In this document: piece by piece, positions 9,373 to 18,164 of the stretch
Numbering within the stretch: position 1 is the stretch's first letter
Layout of the letters: every line of letters begins with the position of its first letter
Origin: Xanthomonas citri pv. mangiferaeindicae
GTDB lineage: Bacteria; Pseudomonadota; Gammaproteobacteria; Xanthomonadales; Xanthomonadaceae
Assembly: GCA_002240395.1 (NCBI GenBank)
Contig: CP016836.1
Location: forward strand, 3,534,001-3,598,000
Reading direction: 5' to 3'
DNA length: 64,000 nt
The notes under the pieces: model-generated
What the model was told of the DNA's origin: nothing
Databases searched by the model: none
The model's input: only the letters and a program-made list of their open reading frames with translations
Position numbers and translations under genes: made by a program

Positions 9373-10377
9373 TCAATCCCCCATCTGCTTTTGCAGATGT
9401 TCCCAGCGTTCCTGCTCGTCGATCGTGCGCTCGGCCGTCAGGCGCGCCTCGAGACGGTCGAGACCGATCTCCTCGCCCGAGTCCACGCTGTAGCCGTACT
9501 CGCCCGAGTCGACACGCTTGAGCGTGCTGTCGATCTTGCCGATCAGCTTGCGGTAGCGGTCGCGCGTGCGAAGCTCGAGCGAGTTCTCGGTCTCCCGCGT
9601 CGCACGTTCCGCCTCGTCGCCGACATCGCGGACTTCGTCCTTGAGGTTCTCGATCGTCTGCTTGGATTCCTCGACCAGGTCCGCGCGCCACTGCAGCAGG
9701 CGCTGGCGGAAATACTCGAGCTGCAACGGACTCATGTACTCCTCGTCGGCGGAGGGCTTGTAGCCCGCCGGGAGGATGGGACGACCTGTCTCTTCATCGG
9801 TCTTGTACTGCACGACCTTCACCTTCGTTCTGGGCGCCGGCTCCGGCTGGCGCGCCACGACCGCGACGGCGACCTTGCCGGCCGGACGCGGACGTGTTGT
9901 GGGAGTGGAAGCCGGCACCGGCTTGGGTGCGGCGGTTTTCGCCGGCGCCGACGTCGCCTTCGCAGACGCAGCCTCCGGTTTGGCGACAGGCTTGTCGATG
10001 ACCGACTTCGCCGGTGCCGCCTTCTTGGCGACGGACTTAGTGGCCACCGACGGAGCGGCGGCCTTGGCGTTCGTCGCCGGCTTCGGCGCCACGGTCTTGT
10101 TGACCGGAGCGGCCTTGGCGATCTTCTTGGCCGGGGCCTTCGACGGCGCCGCCTTCTTGGCAGGCGTCTTGGTGACCGGCGTCTTCTTGGTCGCCGGCTT
10201 GGCCACGGCCTTCTTGGCGACGGCCTTCTTGGTCACGGGCGCAGACTTGGCCACCTTCTTGACGGCCGGGGCCTTCTTCGCGGGGGCAGACTTCTTGGTC
10301 GCAACCTTGGCGGGCGCCTTGGCTGCGGGCTTGACGGCCTTCTTGACGGCCTTTTTTACGGGTTTCTTGGCTGCCAC
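9373..10377 (-). CDS. DksA/TraR-like protein with long Lys/Ala/Pro tail and no zinc-finger cysteines
   Basis: Protein of 334 residues. Residues 1 to ~190 are low-complexity Lys/Ala/Pro repeats (KKAVKKAVK, PAKKAPAVKK) like histone H1 tails. The last ~145 residues align with DksA: coiled coil (LELRTRDRYRKLIGKI), tip DEAERA in place of DPxDRA, and the degenerate finger GYSVDSGEEIG ... ERTIDEQERW. All four zinc cysteines are replaced (S, S, T, E), and the whole protein has no cysteine. The tip keeps the first acidic residue as Asp; the second is Glu. It probably acts on RNA polymerase's secondary channel and may bind DNA or nucleic acid through the basic tail. Large Lys-rich DksA-like proteins are known from xanthomonads. 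Confidence 0.82.
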   Translation of the reverse strand: MAAKKPVKKAVKKAVKPAAKAPAKVATKKSAPAKKAPAVKKVAKSAPVTKKAVAKKAVAKPATKKTPVTKTPAKKAAPSKAPAKKIAKAAPVNKTVAPKPATNAKAAAPSVATKSVAKKAAPAKSVIDKPVAKPEAASAKATSAPAKTAAPKPVPASTPTTRPRPAGKVAVAVVARQPEPAPRTKVKVVQYKTDEETGRPILPAGYKPSADEEYMSPLQLEYFRQRLLQWRADLVEESKQTIENLKDEVRDVGDEAERATRETENSLELRTRDRYRKLIGKIDSTLKRVDSGEYGYSVDSGEEIGLDRLEARLTAERTIDEQERWEHLQKQMGD

Positions 10378-10488
10378 GAGCTGCGATCCTTGTCATTCCC
10401 TTGGACGGGGAAGCGGGCTGTTATACCCTGCAAACCCTGCAGCGGCAACCGGACCGGCCGCCGCATTCATCGCCTCTGCCGACCTGCC

Positions 10489-10725
10489 GTGATCGAGCGT
10501 CTCCTCATCGTCCTGCTGCAGGGCTACAAACGGTTCGTCAGTCCGTTGCTCGGCCAACGCTGCCGCTTCCATCCCAGTTGCTCGCAGTACGCCATGATCG
10601 CCATCGCCCGGTTCGGTGCATGGCGCGGCGGCTGGCTGGCCCTGCGCCGGCTCTCGCGCTGCCACCCCCTCCACCCCGGCGGGCACGATCCGGTGCCGAT
10701 GCCCGAAATGGACCCCAAGCCATGA
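10489..10725 (+). CDS. yidD: Membrane protein insertion efficiency factor YidD
   Basis: Small protein of 78 residues from GTG 10489. The family signature is clear: YKRFVSPLLGQRCRFHPSCSQY, then CHPLHPGGHDPVP. YidD helps insertion of membrane proteins with YidC and is usually encoded beside rnpA/yidC; here it stands apart from them. Its TGA overlaps the ATG of the dihydroorotase gene by 4 bp, so the two are probably co-translated. The region upstream (10378-10488) is shared with the divergent dksA-like gene and must hold both promoters. Confidence 0.92.
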   Translation: MIERLLIVLLQGYKRFVSPLLGQRCRFHPSCSQYAMIAIARFGAWRGGWLALRRLSRCHPLHPGGHDPVPMPEMDPKP

Positions 10726-12074
10726 CTCAAACCCTGATCCGCAACGCCCGCCTGGTCAACGAGGGCCGCATCGTCGAGGGCGATCTGCGCATCGGCGCCG
10801 ACGGCCGCATCGCCGCGATCGGTGGCGACCTGTCCGCACGCGAGGGCGAGCGCGTCGTCGACGCCGCCGGGCGCTGGCTGCTGCCGGGCATGATCGACGA
10901 CCAGGTACATTTCCGCGAGCCGGGCCTGGAGCACAAGGCCGACATCGCCAGCGAATCGGCCGCGGCGGTCGCCGGCGGCCTGACCAGCTTCATGGACATG
11001 CCCAACACCAGCCCGCCGACCTTGAATGCGGACGCGTTGCAGGACAAGTACAACCGTGCCGCCGGCCGCGCGCGCGCGAACTACGGCTTCTACATGGGCG
11101 CGAGCAACGACAACCTCGATCACGTGCGGCGGATCGACCCGCTGACCACGCCGGGCGTCAAGGTGTTCATGGGCGCCTCGACTGGCAACATGCTGGTCGA
11201 CGACCCCGACACCCTCGACGGCATCTTCCGCGAGACGCCGGTGCCGATCATCACCCATTGCGAGGACACGCCGACGATCGACGCGATCCAGCGCGAGTAT
11301 GTGGCCAAGTACGGCGACGACATCCCGGCGCAGTGCCACCCCGACATCCGTTCGCGCGAGGCCTGCATCAAGTCGACGCGGCTGGCGCTGGCGCTGGCGC
11401 GTCGGCACGACACCCGGTTGCACGTGCTGCACATCTCCACCGCCGAGGAGCTGGCGTTGTTCGAGGCCGGCCCGCTGGTGGACGCAGATGGACGCCTGCG
11501 CAAGCGCATCACCGCCGAGACCTGCATCCACTTCCTGCGCTTCGACCGTGCCGACTACGCGCGGCTCGGGCATTTGATCAAGTGCAACCCGGCGATCAAG
11601 GACGCCTCCGATCGCAGCGCGCTGCTGGCGGCGCTGGCCGACGACGTCATCGATGTGCTCGCCACCGACCATGCGCCGCACACGCTGGCCGAGAAGCACA
11701 ACCCCTACACCCGTGCGCCGAGCGGGCTGCCGCTGGTGCAGTTCGCGCTGGTCGCCGCGCTCGAATGCGTCCACGAGGGACATTTCGACATCACGCGTGT
11801 GGTGCAGAAGTTCGCGCACGCACCGGCGCAGCTGTTCGACGTCTCCGAGCGTGGCTTCCTGCGCGAAGGCTATTTCGCCGATCTGGTGCTGGTGGAGGAC
11901 ACACCGTTCACCGTGCAGCGCGAGCAGGTGCTGTCCAAATGCGGCTGGTCGCCGTTCGAGGGCACGACGTTCCGCTCGAAGATCGCCTCGACCTGGGTCA
12001 ATGGCCAACTGGCCTGGGACGGTACGCAACTCGTGGGCGACCCAGCCGGCCAGCGCCTGGCCTTCTCGCGCTGA
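10722..12074 (+). CDS. pyrC: Dihydroorotase
   Basis: Amidohydrolase of 450 residues closing carbamoyl-aspartate to dihydroorotate in pyrimidine synthesis. Start ATG 10722 overlaps the yidD stop. Seen in order: metal-site segment DDQVHFREPG (residues ~61-70), FMDMPNTSPP, KVFMGASTGN, THCEDTPT, LHVLHIST and the late ATDHAPHT. The first His of the usual HxH is Gln here (DQVHF), a variant I recall from the Bacteroidetes-type dihydroorotases, so it need not mean loss of function. Allantoinase is an alternative of similar fold, but the MPNTSPPTLN and SGLPLVQ segments favour dihydroorotase. pyrD lies 34 kb away in this window. Confidence 0.88.
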   Translation: MTQTLIRNARLVNEGRIVEGDLRIGADGRIAAIGGDLSAREGERVVDAAGRWLLPGMIDDQVHFREPGLEHKADIASESAAAVAGGLTSFMDMPNTSPPTLNADALQDKYNRAAGRARANYGFYMGASNDNLDHVRRIDPLTTPGVKVFMGASTGNMLVDDPDTLDGIFRETPVPIITHCEDTPTIDAIQREYVAKYGDDIPAQCHPDIRSREACIKSTRLALALARRHDTRLHVLHISTAEELALFEAGPLVDADGRLRKRITAETCIHFLRFDRADYARLGHLIKCNPAIKDASDRSALLAALADDVIDVLATDHAPHTLAEKHNPYTRAPSGLPLVQFALVAALECVHEGHFDITRVVQKFAHAPAQLFDVSERGFLREGYFADLVLVEDTPFTVQREQVLSKCGWSPFEGTTFRSKIASTWVNGQLAWDGTQLVGDPAGQRLAFSR

Positions 12075-12163
12075 GCGCCGGGGCCTGCCTGGGCGCCAGG
12101 CCACCGCAGCTTCATGCGCGCTCACCTATTCTGCCCGCCCCTTCCGCTGCACTGCGCTTCCTG

Positions 12164-12979
12164 ATGCCGACACGTTTCGTACTGCTGCTGCTCTGCGCCC
12201 TGTTCGCACTGCCGCTCGCCGCCCAGGACACCGACGCGCTGCGCTTTCCAGAGCGCGTCGAGCAAGGCAGCCTGGTCGTGGGCAAGGTGCCGGCGGGCAG
12301 CCAGGTGCGCTATCGCGACCGCGCGCTGCGCGTCAGCGGCTACGGGACGGTGGCACTGGGCATCGGTCGCGACGAGGTCGGCCCGGTGCAAGTGCAGGTG
12401 ATCGACCCCGAAGGTCGCGAGCATGTCGCCACGATCAACGTCGCGCCGCGCGACTGGCCGATCGAACGCGTCAATGGGGTGCCGCCGACCACCGTCAACC
12501 CGCCGCCGGCGATCGCCGAGCGCATCCGCCGCGAACAGGCGCAAGTGACCCAGGCGCGGACGCGCGACGACGCACGCGTCGATTTCGGCGGTCGTTTCCT
12601 TCGCCCGGTCGAAGGGCGGATCAGCGGGCGCTTCGGGCGTGCGCGTTCCTACAACGGGCAGCCGGGCGCACCGCACTCGGGCATGGACATCGCCGCGCCG
12701 ACCGGCACGCCGGTCAAGGCGCCTGCCGCCGGCATCGTGACGTTCGCCGCGCCCGATCTCTATCTGACCGGCGGCACGCTGCTGCTCGACCACGGCCATG
12801 GCGTGAGCTCGAACTTCCTGCATCTCTCGCGGCTCGACGCCAAGGTTGGCGACCGCGTCGAACAGGGCCAGGTGATCGGCGCGGTCGGGGCGACTGGGCG
12901 TGCGACCGGGCCGCACCTGCATTGGGGGATGAGCTGGTTCGACGTCCGGATCGATCCCCAGCTTGTCTTGGAGCGCTGA
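12164..12979 (+). CDS. Exported M23-family (LysM-less) metallopeptidase
   Basis: Protein of 271 residues with a signal peptide (FVLLLLCALFALPLAAQ). Residues ~23-95 are a small beta-type domain (RFPERVEQGSLVVGKVPAGS ...). The peptidase M23 domain follows, with metal ligands in PHSGMD (near residue 172) and GPHLHWG (near 252) and the DHGHGVSS loop. M23 enzymes cut peptidoglycan peptide cross-links in the periplasm. A lipoprotein gene 106 bp downstream encodes a copy of the N-terminal domain. The ATG has no strong ribosome site, but the signal peptide fixes it. Confidence 0.9.
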   Translation: MPTRFVLLLLCALFALPLAAQDTDALRFPERVEQGSLVVGKVPAGSQVRYRDRALRVSGYGTVALGIGRDEVGPVQVQVIDPEGREHVATINVAPRDWPIERVNGVPPTTVNPPPAIAERIRREQAQVTQARTRDDARVDFGGRFLRPVEGRISGRFGRARSYNGQPGAPHSGMDIAAPTGTPVKAPAAGIVTFAAPDLYLTGGTLLLDHGHGVSSNFLHLSRLDAKVGDRVEQGQVIGAVGATGRATGPHLHWGMSWFDVRIDPQLVLER

Positions 12980-13085
12980 AGACGGGTCTCCACGTTGCTC
13001 GCCTTTCCCTCGCGCGGCGACGCGTTCGTCAGAGTTGCGAGGCGTTGGGATCATGGAGGCGCGCTTGATTAGACTTCCTCGCACC

Positions 13086-13469
13086 ATGTCGGCGTTCAAC
13101 AGCATTCTTCTTGTACTGCTCGCAGCACCCACGGTCGCCGGGTGCGCATCGAAGCCGCTCCCGGCTCCTCCCGTCGCCAGGGGCGACATCACCAAGACGC
13201 CGGGGCTGCGATTGACCCAGCCCGGCGAAGAAGTGACGCAATCACGCGTGCGCTTTCCTTCCACTGTGGTGCGTGGCACGCGGCTGGAAGGTCGCGCGCC
13301 CCCAGGCAGCACGATCCACGACGGCCATGGCGTCACGACGGTCGGCGCCGATGGCCGCGCCGTCCTGCAGGCCCCCGACCGCATGGGCGACTGGATGCTA
13401 CGGGTCGACCGCCCCGGATCGGCACGCGCATTGACGATCCGTGTTCGCGTCATCGATGCGGACAACTGA
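13086..13469 (+). CDS. Small lipoprotein related to the N-terminal domain of the neighbouring M23 peptidase
   Basis: Lipoprotein of 127 residues; the lipobox is TVAGC with Cys at residue 20. The mature part resembles residues ~23-95 of the upstream M23 peptidase: both have RFPxxV, a G-rich turn, a PxGS step, a later VxxxG and end in a VID/APRD strand. This is seen by eye and suggests duplication of the domain as a free outer-membrane or inner-membrane-anchored partner. No catalytic residues are present. ATG 13053 is an in-frame alternative that adds 11 residues. Function unknown; possibly binds the cell wall or modulates the peptidase. Confidence 0.65.
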   Translation: MSAFNSILLVLLAAPTVAGCASKPLPAPPVARGDITKTPGLRLTQPGEEVTQSRVRFPSTVVRGTRLEGRAPPGSTIHDGHGVTTVGADGRAVLQAPDRMGDWMLRVDRPGSARALTIRVRVIDADN

Positions 13470-13476
13470 TCGACAT

Positions 13477-13496
13477 GGGGTCTGCCCCGATCTTTT
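13477..13496 (+). terminator. Possible weak terminator
   Basis: GGGG-TCTG-CCCC hairpin followed by GATCTTTT, just after the lipoprotein stop. The stem is only 4 bp, with a further GATC/GATC pairing possible across a bulge. Confidence 0.35.
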
Positions 13497-13583
13497 GCCA
13501 AGCATCCCGGCTAACATAGATGAACGCCAGCTGGATGATTCACATCGCCAGTGGCGTTTGTTCAGTCAACTTAGGGAAGCAGC

Positions 13584-16500
13584 ATGACTCGACGCAACAC
13601 CGTTTCACGCTCACGCAGCACGCGCATTTCGCGCTCGCGTCTCGCACTGGCCATTTCCTGTGGCGTTATGGCACTGGCCTCGTTGCCGGTTGCAGCACAG
13701 ACATTTTCGTCCGGAAACACGCATTCCGCGATCGAGTCCGCGGTTTCCCGGGCATTCTTTGGGAGCAGAGCGACGGCCTCGACCACACAGCCGGTCCTGT
13801 TCGCTGATGGGTTCACCGCACGCTGGCGCCTGCGCGACGATGCCCGGGCCAAATCGGCTTCGACCGACATCGCGCCCCGCTCCACGTCGGCCGCCGTGCC
13901 GTCGCAACCCACTGATTCCACGTCCTGGGTCACCGAGGAGTTCAAGGCGGACTGGGGACTGGAAGTCATCAACGCCCATCACGCTTATGCGCGCGGTCTC
14001 AGCGGCGCTGGCGTGCGACTGGGGCTGCTGGATTCCGGCGCCGGCTTCGACCATCCGGAGTTCGCGGGCAAGGATCATCGAGCGATCACGATGGCCGAGC
14101 TGCTTGCCGACGGTTCGCGCTGCGCTCAGACCGAATTGCTCGATGGCCCCGATGCCTGCTTCTACTCCGAAGGCGATCAGGTCGCGGTGGAGGGCGAGTA
14201 CTACGATCCGTCGCTGGCGCCGCTGTTCCCCAACCCCGCCAACGACTACCTGTGGGGCAATACGCTGCTGTCCTTCAATAGCCACGGCACCCATGTCGCA
14301 GGCACGATCGCCGCCAACCGCGACGGCAGCGGCATGCATGGAGTGGCATGGGGCGCGGACCTGAGTTCGGCGCGCCTGTTCAACGACAGTCTCACCATCG
14401 TCGACATCCCATGCATCTTCTATAACGAGTGCACGACGCTGACCACTTCGGCCGACAGCTCGGCATTCGCGCAGATGTACGAGCAGGCGATCGACCATGG
14501 CGTCCGTGCGATGAATCACAGCTGGGGCTACACGTACACCGCGTACACGCCGGAGGAGGCGCAGGCATATCACGATGCGCTCATGAGTATCGCGTCGGTC
14601 GCCGCAACCCTGGAGACGATGGCCGAGGCCTCGCGCGTGTCGGGCATGCTGCAGGTAGTCGCCGCAGGCAATAGCGGTGTGAATCCTTCGCCCGAAGAGA
14701 GTCCGCAGGCATCGGCACCCGCAACACTGCCGGCCATCTTCCCGGACATCGAGCAGTACTGGATCAGCGTGGTCAATCTCAACGACCAAGGCGTGCTCGG
14801 CAACCAGTCGATGAAATGCGGCATCTCGGCGCAGTGGTGCATCGCCGCACCCGGCAGCGTCATCACCTCGACCGTCTACGACAACGACTTGCTCGAGGGC
14901 GACTGGTTCGTGGACGACGCGGGCAACCTGCGCTACGAGTTCTCCAGCCGAGAAGGGCTGCCCGGATTCGCCGACTATTCGGGCACCTCGATGGCCGCCC
15001 CGCACGTCACCGGCGCGCTCGGGCTGCTGTTCGAGCGCTTCCCGTATCTGGAAGGCCACCAGATCCGCGACGTCATGCTGACCACTGCGACCGACCTGGG
15101 CGAGGAAGGCGTCGACGACATCTATGGCTGGGGTCTGCTCAACCTGGAGAAGGCGATCGAGGGCTACGGCCAGCTGCGCGTCGACACCGACATCGTCATG
15201 GACCAGGCTGCAGGTGGCACCAAGGTCTGGGACGGCGATGCCTGGGACGACTGGACCAATGACATCGGCGGCCCTGGCCGGCTCGGCTTCCACTCCAATA
15301 CCGGCGGCTGGCTGCGCCTGTCGGGTGACAACAGCTTCAACGGCGCCACGGTGACCGGCGGGACGCTGGAGCTGACCGGGCGCAATACGCTGGCCGACGA
15401 CGTGCTCGTGCAAGGCGGGCGTCTGTTGATTGCCGAGGATGGGCGTCTGCAGGACACCGCGCTGACGGTGACCGGCGTGGTCGATGCGCAGACCGGCGCG
15501 ATCCTCGGACGCGGTGTCGCGGTCGTGAACGGCACCGTCGAGGGGGGGCAGACGCGCGTCGAGGCACTCGGCACGCTGGGTGGCAGCGGCACGCTCGGCG
15601 ACACCTGGGTCGCCGGTACGATCGCGCCAGGCAACTCGATCGGCACGCTGGTCGTCGATGGCGACTATGTGCAGACCGCCGATGCCACGCTGGTCGCCGA
15701 ACTGCAGCCGCCAGACCTGTCCGACCTGCTGTCAGTCACCGGCTCGGCCACGCTGTACGGCGGCACGCTCGTCGCCAGCCGCTTGCCCGGCACCTACCTG
15801 CTCGGCCAGCAGTACCGCATCGTGTCGGCACAGGGCGGCGTGACCGGTACCTTCGACACCATCGACACCAGTGCGCTGTCGCCGTTCCTGTCGCTGTCGC
15901 TGCTGTACGGGCCGAACGCCATCGATGTGGGCGTGGCGCGCGGTGTGGCGCTCGCGACCGCGGCACAGAGCGGCAACCAGCGCGCCACAGCGGCGGCGCT
16001 CGATGCACTACCCGACGATCAGGGTCTGCTGGTCCCGCTGACCCAGCTCGGCGAGGCCGGCGCACGCAACGCGTTCGACCAGCTCTCGGGTGAAATCCAC
16101 GCCAGCGCGCAGCAGGTCCTGATCGACAGCGGTCGCCTGGTCCGCGATGCTGCCCTCGCCCGGGCCTCGGCCGGACACGACGGCTTCCGCGGTCAGCGCG
16201 ACGCCGACGCCAACACCGGGGCATGGGTCGAAGTGCATCGCCAGGGCGGCCGGGTCGGCGGCGACGGCAATGCCGCGCGCGCGCAGTACAACGGCACGGC
16301 GGCGCTGGTCGGTATCGACCGCCAGTTCGACGGCGGCTGGCGGGTCGGCGCCTTTGGCGGTGTCGGCAGCACTGACTTCGACGTGCGCAGCCGTGCCTCG
16401 AAGGGTGATGCCGATACGCGTCACGTGGGTGTCTACGGCAGCCAGGTCTGGGACGGCCTGGGCCTGCGCGTGGGCTATACGTATGCGTGGCATGAGCTGG

Positions 16501-17042
16501 ACGTCGAGCGCGACGTCGCGTTCGCCGGCTTCGCCGATGGCGTGCACGGCCGCTACGACGCGACTGCATGGCAGGTCTTCGCGGAACTGGGCTACCGGTT
16601 CGGCAACGAGCGTTGGGAACTGGAACCGTACCTGCAGTACGCCCATGTCGAACTCGACCACGATGGCTTCGCCGAGGACGGCGGCGCTGCAGCGCTGCGC
16701 GGCCGCGACGGCGACACCCGTGTCGACCTGACCACGGCCGGCGTGCGCTTCAACGTCAACCTGCGCGGTACCGCCCAGGACCAGAGCTGGTTGAGCCTGC
16801 GCGGCAACCTGGGTTATCGCTACGCAGGTGGCAACCAGGTGCATGACGCGCAGTTGTCGTTCGACGGAAGCCGCTGGTACGGGGTGACCAGCCCGTCGAT
16901 CGCCGACGAAGCCACGCTCGTCGAGCTGGGTATCGCTGCCCGCACGTCGGCCAACAGCCTGCTGGAGCTCGGCTACAGCGGCGCGTTGTCGGACGACGCC
17001 CGCGACCACGGCGCCAGCGCCCGGTTCTCGTTGCAGTTCTGA
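13584..17042 (+). CDS. Autotransporter subtilisin-like serine protease (S8 passenger, type Va secretion)
   Basis: Protein of 1152 residues. An extended signal peptide (Arg-rich start, hydrophobic segment, SLPVAAQ) is followed by a subtilase domain: catalytic Asp in LLDSGAGFD (~150), His in NSHGTHVAG (~235) and Ser in SGTSMAAPH (~468). Residues ~560-610 contain an autotransporter-associated beta-strand repeat (LRLSGDNSFNGATVTGG). The last ~280 residues are an autotransporter beta-barrel ending in an aromatic residue (SLQF). It is therefore a secreted or surface protease delivered by its own barrel. AGGGAAGC precedes the ATG. It is a single gene bounded by a strong terminator. Substrate unknown. 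Confidence 0.95.
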   Translation: MTRRNTVSRSRSTRISRSRLALAISCGVMALASLPVAAQTFSSGNTHSAIESAVSRAFFGSRATASTTQPVLFADGFTARWRLRDDARAKSASTDIAPRSTSAAVPSQPTDSTSWVTEEFKADWGLEVINAHHAYARGLSGAGVRLGLLDSGAGFDHPEFAGKDHRAITMAELLADGSRCAQTELLDGPDACFYSEGDQVAVEGEYYDPSLAPLFPNPANDYLWGNTLLSFNSHGTHVAGTIAANRDGSGMHGVAWGADLSSARLFNDSLTIVDIPCIFYNECTTLTTSADSSAFAQMYEQAIDHGVRAMNHSWGYTYTAYTPEEAQAYHDALMSIASVAATLETMAEASRVSGMLQVVAAGNSGVNPSPEESPQASAPATLPAIFPDIEQYWISVVNLNDQGVLGNQSMKCGISAQWCIAAPGSVITSTVYDNDLLEGDWFVDDAGNLRYEFSSREGLPGFADYSGTSMAAPHVTGALGLLFERFPYLEGHQIRDVMLTTATDLGEEGVDDIYGWGLLNLEKAIEGYGQLRVDTDIVMDQAAGGTKVWDGDAWDDWTNDIGGPGRLGFHSNTGGWLRLSGDNSFNGATVTGGTLELTGRNTLADDVLVQGGRLLIAEDGRLQDTALTVTGVVDAQTGAILGRGVAVVNGTVEGGQTRVEALGTLGGSGTLGDTWVAGTIAPGNSIGTLVVDGDYVQTADATLVAELQPPDLSDLLSVTGSATLYGGTLVASRLPGTYLLGQQYRIVSAQGGVTGTFDTIDTSALSPFLSLSLLYGPNAIDVGVARGVALATAAQSGNQRATAAALDALPDDQGLLVPLTQLGEAGARNAFDQLSGEIHASAQQVLIDSGRLVRDAALARASAGHDGFRGQRDADANTGAWVEVHRQGGRVGGDGNAARAQYNGTAALVGIDRQFDGGWRVGAFGGVGSTDFDVRSRASKGDADTRHVGVYGSQVWDGLGLRVGYTYAWHELDVERDVAFAGFADGVHGRYDATAWQVFAELGYRFGNERWELEPYLQYAHVELDHDGFAEDGGAAALRGRDGDTRVDLTTAGVRFNVNLRGTAQDQSWLSLRGNLGYRYAGGNQVHDAQLSFDGSRWYGVTSPSIADEATLVELGIAARTSANSLLELGYSGALSDDARDHGASARFSLQF

Positions 17043-17063
17043 GCGACGGCAATCGGCATCACG

Positions 17064-17092
17064 AAAAGGGGCGGCTTCGGCCGCCCCTTCTC
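17064..17092 (+). terminator. Intrinsic terminator with TTCG tetraloop
   Basis: AGGGGCGGC-TTCG-GCCGCCCCT stem (17067-17088) followed by TCTCTTT; an A-run on the other side allows function for the convergent folE2 gene too. Confidence 0.88.
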
Positions 17093-17142
17093 TTTGCGAC
17101 GGCGGGCCACGACACGAGGGATCTCGCGGCGAAGGTCCGCGC

Positions 17143-18054
17143 TCAGCCGCTGACGCGCGCCACCGCGTCGTGCGCGTGCAGGCTTTCGAAGTGGGCGACG
17201 GTTGCCTCGAATCGCGCAACGCGCGGGTCGGCGGTCAGCACCGCGGCGACACGACGGGCGGCATCCTCGCAGAACATCAGATTCTCGGCGTTGAGGGCGG
17301 CGAATGCCTGCTCGTCCTCGCGCTTGACCGCAGTCTGCACCGGCGTGCCGAGTGCGAGTTCGAGTGCGTCGATCAGCGACAGGACCGGCAATGCATCGAC
17401 ATCGGGCGACAGCCGCAGGCGCACGGTCGCGCGGCTGCGCTGGGCATGCGGGGTCGCCGCCAGGCCGCGCGGCGAGGCCAGCCAGTCGTGCACCGCGTCG
17501 AAGCTCGGCGTGCTGACGGCGAAATCGGTGGCGAATCGCGCCGCATTGAGCTGGCGCGACAGCGCCGCCGAGGCCGGGCATGTGCTGGAGTACTCGACCG
17601 AGAGGGTCAACGTCAGCGCCAGACCATCCGGGCCCAGCACCGCATCGAGTTCGATCGGATAGGTCTTCCAGCCGCTGTGATCGCTGGCAAGCGCCGCGCG
17701 GCGCAGCAACTGGCCGTACTTCAAGGTCAGTTGCACGCGATCGGCCAGGCCGCGCTGGGAGTCGATGCAATCGGCCAGCACGCGTGCGAGCGTGTCGCGC
17801 CCGAGGGTCTCGCGCGCCAGTGCGTCCTGCAGGTGCAGGTACAGCCGCGACATATGGATGCCGCGCGCATCGGGATCGATCAGGTTGACGCCGATATCGG
17901 CGCGGGCCGGCACGGTGACCGCCTGCCCGTCGCCATCCTCGATGCGCAATGGCAACGCGATCTCCGCCATGCCGACCCAGTCGAGCAGGCGCGCCGCCTG
18001 GGCCTGGTCGCCGGCGACATCGGGAAGGACGGGGGGACGGATGGAATCGCTCAA
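17143..18054 (-). CDS. folE2: GTP cyclohydrolase FolE2 (type IB)
   Basis: Converts GTP to dihydroneopterin triphosphate, the first step of folate (and queuosine) synthesis; FolE2 uses metals other than zinc and often backs up or replaces FolE. Family segments are clear: DIGVNLIDPDARGIHMSRLY, VEYSSTCPASAALSRQ with the metal-binding Cys, and ENLMFCEDAARRV. A TTG at 18054 gives 303 residues, the usual length; a GTG at 18102 would add 16. It ends the minus-strand series hypothetical-mtaD-ubiG-HAD phosphatase-squalene/phytoene synthase-like, 110 bp after the last of these. Confidence 0.88.
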   Translation of the reverse strand: MSDSIRPPVLPDVAGDQAQAARLLDWVGMAEIALPLRIEDGDGQAVTVPARADIGVNLIDPDARGIHMSRLYLHLQDALARETLGRDTLARVLADCIDSQRGLADRVQLTLKYGQLLRRAALASDHSGWKTYPIELDAVLGPDGLALTLTLSVEYSSTCPASAALSRQLNAARFATDFAVSTPSFDAVHDWLASPRGLAATPHAQRSRATVRLRLSPDVDALPVLSLIDALELALGTPVQTAVKREDEQAFAALNAENLMFCEDAARRVAAVLTADPRVARFEATVAHFESLHAHDAVARVSG

Positions 18055-18164
18055 GGCTGCGCTCGCGGGGGACGGGACGACACCCTTGCGGGCGTGGGCC
18101 ACGCAGTTTAACGGCTCGGCCGGCGACCGCCCTGCAACGCAGCGTGTCGCACGGGCCGCGGCGC

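Noticed and set aside
13520..13807. Plus-strand frame overlapping the autotransporter start
   Set aside because: Lies mostly within the autotransporter signal region in another frame and has no support.
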